Source: JANRKG01 sp033763635
GTDB taxonomy: Bacteria > Cyanobacteriota > Cyanobacteriia > GCF-001939115
DNA length: 7,154 nt
Assembly (NCBI GenBank): GCA_033763635.1
Contig: JANRKG010000326.1
Span: forward strand, 1-7,154
Reading direction: 5' to 3'
The translations under genes and the position numbers were made by a program. Below the pieces are notes generated by a model. The model had not been told where the DNA came from. It did not search any database and was given only the letters and a program-made list of their open reading frames with translations. Shown here in pieces: positions 1 to 3,662 of the stretch; position 1 is the first letter of the stretch; each line of letters starts with the position of its first letter.

Positions 1-2
1 CC

Positions 3-704
3 ATCTTACAGAAAACGCTTGCTCCCACGCTTAAAGCGATCGATTCCAATATTTACAGTAAAGTTTGCCAGTTTCAAAAGAATGCTGAGGCGATTGATCA
101 GGGAACAGGGTCTCAGTTGGCGACCCAATTTAGTCTGAGCATCAATCAAGTAGCTCCCCAATTTCAGTTCAATACTACAGGCAACTCAGATCAGTGGGAG
201 ACGGTCTGGGATGTTGGCATTGGAGGTATCAGTGGATTAGGTGGGGGTGGATTGCTGGCAGGAGGGTTGGCGTTTGCTGTAAGTAGTATTGCCTTCTTTC
301 CCGTAGTTTTAACAGGTGGAGCAATTGTTGGAATAGCTGCCGCTGGTGCTGCTTTGGGAACAGCAATCGGAGGTGCAATTGGTTTCTTCTCAACACCTGA
401 CCAGGAGGGAATCAAACAAGAGGTTATTACAGAAGGATTTAAGCAGTTTTATGCCCAGGATGGTGCTAATCAGCTTATACGTGCGATTGATACCTTAGTT
501 AGAAGCCTATTTGATCAAAGGCTGACAACAATTCAAACTATCACTCGCCAGTACCTAGAATTACTCAACTCATTGTTAAGCGATTCAGAAGCGGCGCATG
601 CACGGACGGTGAGTGAAGTTGCAGAAGAACATCAATGGTATCAAAACCAACTTTCGAAGTTGGTTAGTTTGCAAGCTCAGCTTGACGGTTCCTTGGATAG
701 ATAG
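3..704 (+). CDS. C-terminal part of a probable dynamin-like membrane GTPase (5' end outside window)
   Basis: The reading frame is open from the left edge (phase starts at base 3) to TAG at 702-704, giving 233 visible residues. A TTG at 117 is only an internal codon. Visible residues 1-65 are polar and probably helical. Residues about 70-129 form a long glycine/alanine-rich hydrophobic stretch with many G-x-x-x-G spacings and a Phe-Phe-Pro break near 97-100, long enough to enter the bilayer as a hairpin. The last 105 residues are amphipathic helix with coiled-coil character. A hydrophobic paddle followed by about 90-120 helical residues is the plan of the C-terminal end of bacterial dynamin-like proteins. 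The GTPase motifs would lie upstream, outside the window, so the assignment is inference. Alternatives are another large membrane-inserting GTPase or a pore-forming helical protein. The next gene follows after 42 bp on the same strand, which suggests an operon. Confidence 0.5.
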   Translation: MLQKTLAPTLKAIDSNIYSKVCQFQKNAEAIDQGTGSQLATQFSLSINQVAPQFQFNTTGNSDQWETVWDVGIGGISGLGGGGLLAGGLAFAVSSIAFFPVVLTGGAIVGIAAAGAALGTAIGGAIGFFSTPDQEGIKQEVITEGFKQFYAQDGANQLIRAIDTLVRSLFDQRLTTIQTITRQYLELLNSLLSDSEAAHARTVSEVAEEHQWYQNQLSKLVSLQAQLDGSLDR

Positions 705-746
705 CGCAAGCATTCATTTTGCACAACACCTACTTATTACACAAGT

Positions 747-1994
747 ATGCTTTTTCAGTTTCCAACAGCAATTCAAATAGGGCTTGCTACGGGTAAGCTA
801 GTTCAGGTTTATTCTAAAAATGGCGTACCCTTGAGTTTGGTACGAGATGCAGTAACAGGACGATTTGCAGGACAGGCAGTAGGAGTTATCGGCTTAGATC
901 CGCTAACTACAGTTCCAAGACTGTTACTTGAAAGTTGGAATGTTTATCAACAGAACCGAACACTTCAAGCGGTGAATGCTTTGGCGCAGTCGGTGAACAT
1001 TTTGCAGGCAACCACTGCGGTCATCGGCGTTGGTGTGGCTGCAAGCGCTGTTCTCTCTGCTGTAAGCCTATCTCAAATACTCAAGCTTCGTAAAGAGATG
1101 GCGGATCTACGATTAGAAGTCAAGGATGGTTTTATTGATCTGAAGCAAGCCTTGCGTGACCAGGGTTTAGAAATTATTGAGCATATTAATCGGGTTGCTG
1201 AGGATGTTGAGTTTCGTCATCATCGGACTATTCTGGCGCAAGCTTATGGACTGTTTAGACAAGCGATCGCACGCCTACAATCAGCACTTGCAGTTCAAGA
1301 CCTATCTCAGCGTAATGCTGAGATCAACTCAGCTCGTGACATGATGTTTAAAGCATTAGCAGACTATGATAATCCTCAATTACTAAATGATACCAATGCG
1401 GCTGCTTACATCCGTCGCCGTGAGTGCGTATGGGCCATCCATCAGGCAATTGCTCTTACCTATCAGCTACAAGGTGAACCTGCAAGCGCCAGTCATCAAA
1501 TACAGGCACTTTGCTCGATCATTCGTCATGATTCTTTGATCGCCGTTAATCAGATCAGTTCTCAAGCCGAACTAGACTTCCTGTTTCCTGAAGTTGTTCG
1601 TATTCATGACCATGACTTACAATCTCTCAACCTTTGGCAGGCCCAAATTGACTGGGCACAAACACTACCTCCAGATGAACTCAAACTTCTAAGTAGCTCT
1701 GAGCTTAATCCAGTTGACTTAGAGGTATCTGAACCAGAACCCTTGCTGGAAGAAATTCCAGAACAAGCTCTCTATAAAGAATTACAACTAAAATCTAACA
1801 ATGTAACTTTATGCGATCAACTTCGGTTGATGATGGACCCTGATATGCGACTGGAATATGTATCTGTAATCAGTCAACAGGCTAATAACAATGGGTTGAA
1901 AGCACTGACGATGGATAACTTGAAAGTTGCATCAGATTACACACTTGCTAATCTCCATCACTATTTTGAGAATGAGGAAAGGGTTTTGCGCTAA
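747..1994 (+). CDS. Unrecognised membrane-anchored coiled-coil protein, probable partner of the upstream gene
   Basis: This 415-residue protein starts at ATG 747, with no good Shine-Dalgarno sequence in front, and ends at TAA 1992-1994. I do not recognise a named family. Residues 1-60 are moderately hydrophobic with glycine-rich turns. Residues about 88-111 form one clear hydrophobic segment (alternating Val, Gly, Ala, Ser, Leu) that could span or insert in a membrane. Residues about 112-156 are a charged heptad-like region and probably a coiled coil. Residues 157-270 look all-helical. An acidic Pro/Glu/Leu-rich linker at about 315-340 precedes a small C-terminal helical part. No enzyme motif, Walker motif or signal peptide is visible. 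The hydrophobic segment followed by a coiled coil mirrors the upstream protein, so the two may form a membrane-remodelling or pore-type pair; that is inference. Base composition is like its neighbour's, and the coding sequence holds one HIP1 octamer. Confidence 0.85.
   Translation: MLFQFPTAIQIGLATGKLVQVYSKNGVPLSLVRDAVTGRFAGQAVGVIGLDPLTTVPRLLLESWNVYQQNRTLQAVNALAQSVNILQATTAVIGVGVAASAVLSAVSLSQILKLRKEMADLRLEVKDGFIDLKQALRDQGLEIIEHINRVAEDVEFRHHRTILAQAYGLFRQAIARLQSALAVQDLSQRNAEINSARDMMFKALADYDNPQLLNDTNAAAYIRRRECVWAIHQAIALTYQLQGEPASASHQIQALCSIIRHDSLIAVNQISSQAELDFLFPEVVRIHDHDLQSLNLWQAQIDWAQTLPPDELKLLSSSELNPVDLEVSEPEPLLEEIPEQALYKELQLKSNNVTLCDQLRLMMDPDMRLEYVSVISQQANNNGLKALTMDNLKVASDYTLANLHHYFENEERVLR
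1263..1270. repeat. HIP1 octamer GCGATCGC
   Basis: Perfect copy of the palindromic octamer that is strongly over-represented in most cyanobacterial genomes. It lies inside the coiled-coil protein gene and supports a cyanobacterial host. Confidence 0.9.
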
Positions 1995-2056
1995 ATACTA
2001 TCTCAGACATTGCGCTATTCTCTGTCATCCTTTATCTTCGCTTATTGATCCTTTCC

Positions 2057-2119
2057 GCTTAACTAGAGATTTATGCAGGGCATAAGTTAAGCAATGCATG
2101 ATAAATTTCAAGCATTGCT
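2057..2119. repeat. Two overlapping inverted repeats between operons
   Basis: GCTTAACT (2057-2064) is mirrored exactly by AGTTAAGC (2085-2092). Inside it TTATGC (2071-2076) pairs with GCATAA (2080-2085) around a 3-base loop, giving a bulged hairpin. A second repeat, AGCAATGC (2090-2097), is mirrored by GCATTGCT (2112-2119). The two structures share bases 2090-2092, so at full length they exclude each other. Neither is followed by a T-run, so a simple intrinsic terminator is unlikely. They lie between the end of the membrane-protein gene and the start of the peptidase-like gene. They could be a regulatory switch, a protein-binding site or REP-like hairpins related to the nearby transposase. 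Confidence 0.55.
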
Positions 2120-2175
2120 AACGTGTCTAATTGGCAGTAGGCGCATAAGTCCTCAATCACCCCTTGCGTTCTTAG

Positions 2176-2733
2176 ATGCATGAGAAATTGATGGGAAAGT
2201 ACCTAACTTTGCAGGAATTCTGCACTTGTACACAGACATATCGAAAGTACGCTGACAAAATCGACCCCTATCCTGCGAATCCAGAGGAGACGCTTCCGGC
2301 AATAGAGGCATTGTGTCAGCACATCCTTGATCCTGTGATTGCTCACTTCGGCAGGGAAAAGTTTCAACTGACCTATGGCTTCTGCTCAAAGGATCTGAAG
2401 CGGTTTCTGGCTCAGAAAGACCCAGAGACGGGGATGAAGAATGGCCGGGTTGATCCCAGTCGGGATCAGCACATGGCGCATGAGAAGAACCGGAATGGCA
2501 AGTATTACTGCGATCGCCTTGGTGCTGCCTGTGATTTTCGGATTATTGGGTTAGGGAGCGATCGCCTCGTGGAGTGGATTCTGGAGCAGCGACTGCCGTT
2601 TGACTCGCTGTACTACTACGGGAGCGATCGTTCGATCCACGTCAGCCACAGTTATCAACAGAGGCGAGGCATTTGGGCATTCACAGAAGGTGGAGTGCCA
2701 ACGAGGAAAGGGATTGAGCATTGGATAAAGTGA
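2176..2733 (+). CDS. Small protein with an M15 zinc-peptidase-like fold signature
   Basis: The frame opens at ATG 2176, directly after an in-frame TAG (2173-2175), and gives 185 residues. ATG 2191 (residue 6) is a credible alternative start because GAG at 2182-2184 lies 6 bases ahead of it. Residues 97-121 run Asp-Gln-His ... Arg-Leu-Gly-Ala-Ala-Cys-Asp-Phe and residues 154-157 read Ile-His-Val-Ser. This resembles the H...GxAxD...H zinc triad of M15 peptidases (D-Ala-D-Ala carboxypeptidases and phage endolysins), with H99 (or H102), D120 and H155 as likely ligands. The first His-to-Asp spacing is 21 instead of the usual 7, because a basic, tyrosine-containing insert separates them. No classical catalytic Glu-x-x-His is evident, so activity is uncertain. 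There is no signal peptide, so a cytoplasmic role is likely. A Y1 transposase gene follows after 36 bp in the same frame. Three blocks of GCGATCG-type sequence occur in the coding region. Confidence 0.8.
   Translation: MHEKLMGKYLTLQEFCTCTQTYRKYADKIDPYPANPEETLPAIEALCQHILDPVIAHFGREKFQLTYGFCSKDLKRFLAQKDPETGMKNGRVDPSRDQHMAHEKNRNGKYYCDRLGAACDFRIIGLGSDRLVEWILEQRLPFDSLYYYGSDRSIHVSHSYQQRRGIWAFTEGGVPTRKGIEHWIK
2451..2468. repeat. Tight hairpin inside the peptidase-like gene
   Basis: TGATCCC (2451-2457) is mirrored by GGGATCA (2462-2468) around the 4-base loop AGTC. A flanking T-G wobble and a G-C pair could extend the stem to 9. It lies just upstream of the codons for the proposed zinc-binding region. 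No function is evident, and it may simply be a coding coincidence. Confidence 0.5.
2510..2565. repeat. Pair of HIP1 octamers
   Basis: GCGATCGC occurs at 2510-2517 and 2558-2565, 48 bp apart. A near match (GCGATCGT) follows at about 2623. In this gene they encode parts of the proposed zinc site and the segment after it. Confidence 0.85.
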
Positions 2734-2769
2734 GTTTGGGCCGCATTTAACCCAGCCTGTTTTCTCACT
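2729..2769. repeat. Inverted repeat spanning the gene junction before the transposase
   Basis: AGTGAG (2729-2734, containing the TGA stop of the peptidase-like gene) is mirrored by CTCACT (2764-2769), which abuts the ATG of the transposase. Inside, TGGG (2737-2740) can pair with CCCA (2751-2754). The fold would place the stop codon and the next start at opposite ends of one stem. It could affect translational coupling or be a transposase-related hairpin; the stem is short. Confidence 0.4.
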
Positions 2770-3549
2770 ATGTCACGTAAACGTCGGGAACTTCAATCTG
2801 GCTATTGCTACCATCTTACGATGCGCTGCAATAATCGCGAGTTTCGCTTGACTCGGTTTGAGTGTCGAGAAGTGCTGTTGTTCGCTATTAAGAAATGTCA
2901 GGAGAAGTTTAGATTTAAGCTGTATGCCCTCTGCATCATGAGTAATCATGTGCATTACTTACTGGAGCCTGCCCAACCGGAAGACTTGCCGAAAACGATG
3001 CACTGGCTTAACTGGTACACAGCCATGTGTTTTAACCGGATGTTGAATCGTACTGGACACTTTTGGGAAAAGCGGTATCACAGCACCGGATTTCCGGTTG
3101 GCGACAAGCGCAGGGCACTCAATACGTTACGGTACATCCACGGCAACCCCAAAACTGCCAATATGCAACAGGGCTGGTTCTATGACTTCAGCAATTACGG
3201 AACCTATGACCGCCTGACTAATGACGGGATCACCCAATGGCATCCAGCGTTTTTGGCATTGGGAACGACACTGGAGATTTGTGCGGCATCATACCGCAAA
3301 TTTTGTAAGAAGTACAAACCGCAACCCAAGCCAGAAAAGAAGAACCATTGGGGCAGCAAATTACTGGCAGGGTTTAAGCCGATCCAGAAGTCTCAGCAGA
3401 AAAGCCCAGGACAAATGAATTTGTGGCAGGAATGGCAACTGCCGCTGAACGAAATTCAAGACGTAGCAAAAAAGTTTGTTCTGGCAAACTGTCTCAATCC
3501 TGACATTGCTGTTATCCAGTTTACGGATACAACTACGGATACAACTTGA
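2770..3549 (+). CDS. Y1 (HUH) transposase of the IS200/REP-associated (RAYT) type
   Basis: This 259-residue protein belongs to the Y1_Tnp superfamily, which cuts and rejoins single-stranded DNA through a tyrosine. The N-terminal block Gly-Tyr-Cys-Tyr-His-Leu-Thr (11-17) is the usual first strand. His60-Val-His62, in the context Met-Ser-Asn-His-Val-His, is the metal-binding HUH motif. Phe-Trp-Glu-Lys-Arg-Tyr-His (98-104) is a typical family motif. Arg-Tyr-Ile-His-Gly-Asn-Pro (121-127) carries the probable nucleophile Tyr122. With one tyrosine and a single chain of this size it fits REP-associated or domesticated IS200-like proteins rather than a two-gene IS605 element, since no TnpB is present. 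The C-terminal 80 residues are a lysine-rich extension ending in a duplicated Thr-Asp-Thr-Thr. ATG 2770 is chosen because the conserved domain begins within 12 residues. No clear insertion-sequence ends were found, so it may act on dispersed palindromes rather than mobilise itself. Confidence 0.9.
   Translation: MSRKRRELQSGYCYHLTMRCNNREFRLTRFECREVLLFAIKKCQEKFRFKLYALCIMSNHVHYLLEPAQPEDLPKTMHWLNWYTAMCFNRMLNRTGHFWEKRYHSTGFPVGDKRRALNTLRYIHGNPKTANMQQGWFYDFSNYGTYDRLTNDGITQWHPAFLALGTTLEICAASYRKFCKKYKPQPKPEKKNHWGSKLLAGFKPIQKSQQKSPGQMNLWQEWQLPLNEIQDVAKKFVLANCLNPDIAVIQFTDTTTDTT
3523..3546 (+). repeat. Perfect 12-bp tandem duplication at the transposase 3' end
   Basis: ACGGATACAACT occurs twice head-to-tail (3523-3534, 3535-3546), immediately before the TGA stop. 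It produces a repeated Thr-Asp-Thr-Thr at the C-terminus. It probably arose by slippage and is likely neutral. Confidence 0.9.
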
Positions 3550-3555
3550 AACACG

Positions 3556-3582
3556 GTGCCAACAGTGCCAGGGGTGCCAGGT
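3556..3582 (+). repeat. Three 9-bp tandem units just after the transposase stop
   Basis: GTGCCA recurs at 3556, 3565 and 3574 with a 9-base period, the last three bases varying (ACA, GGG, GGT). It is in the transposase frame and would read as Val-Pro-x repeats if the TGA at 3547 were passed. The rest of the 113-bp convergent gap (3550-3662) is A/T-rich with no clear gene or strong terminator. Confidence 0.7.
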
Positions 3583-3662
3583 AACAGATCGCTGAGAGGG
3601 GGATTTTATGTAGAAAATAACGACTAATACAAAACTTAAAAAACTCTTAGGACTGGCTCATG

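Noticed and set aside
117..119. TTG as the start of the first gene
   Set aside because: The frame is open to the left edge with coherent sequence before it, so the gene is cut by the window and TTG is an internal leucine codon.
2126..2131. TCTAAT as a -10 box for the peptidase-like gene
   Set aside because: It matches 5/6 of the consensus, but no -35-like hexamer lies 16-18 bases upstream.
2153..2389. Minus-strand open frame overlapping the peptidase-like gene
   Set aside because: It is antisense to a better-supported gene, and its composition looks like a shadow translation.
2734..3662. Complete insertion sequence around the Y1 transposase
   Set aside because: No matching terminal hairpins on both sides and no TnpB gene, so element boundaries cannot be supported.
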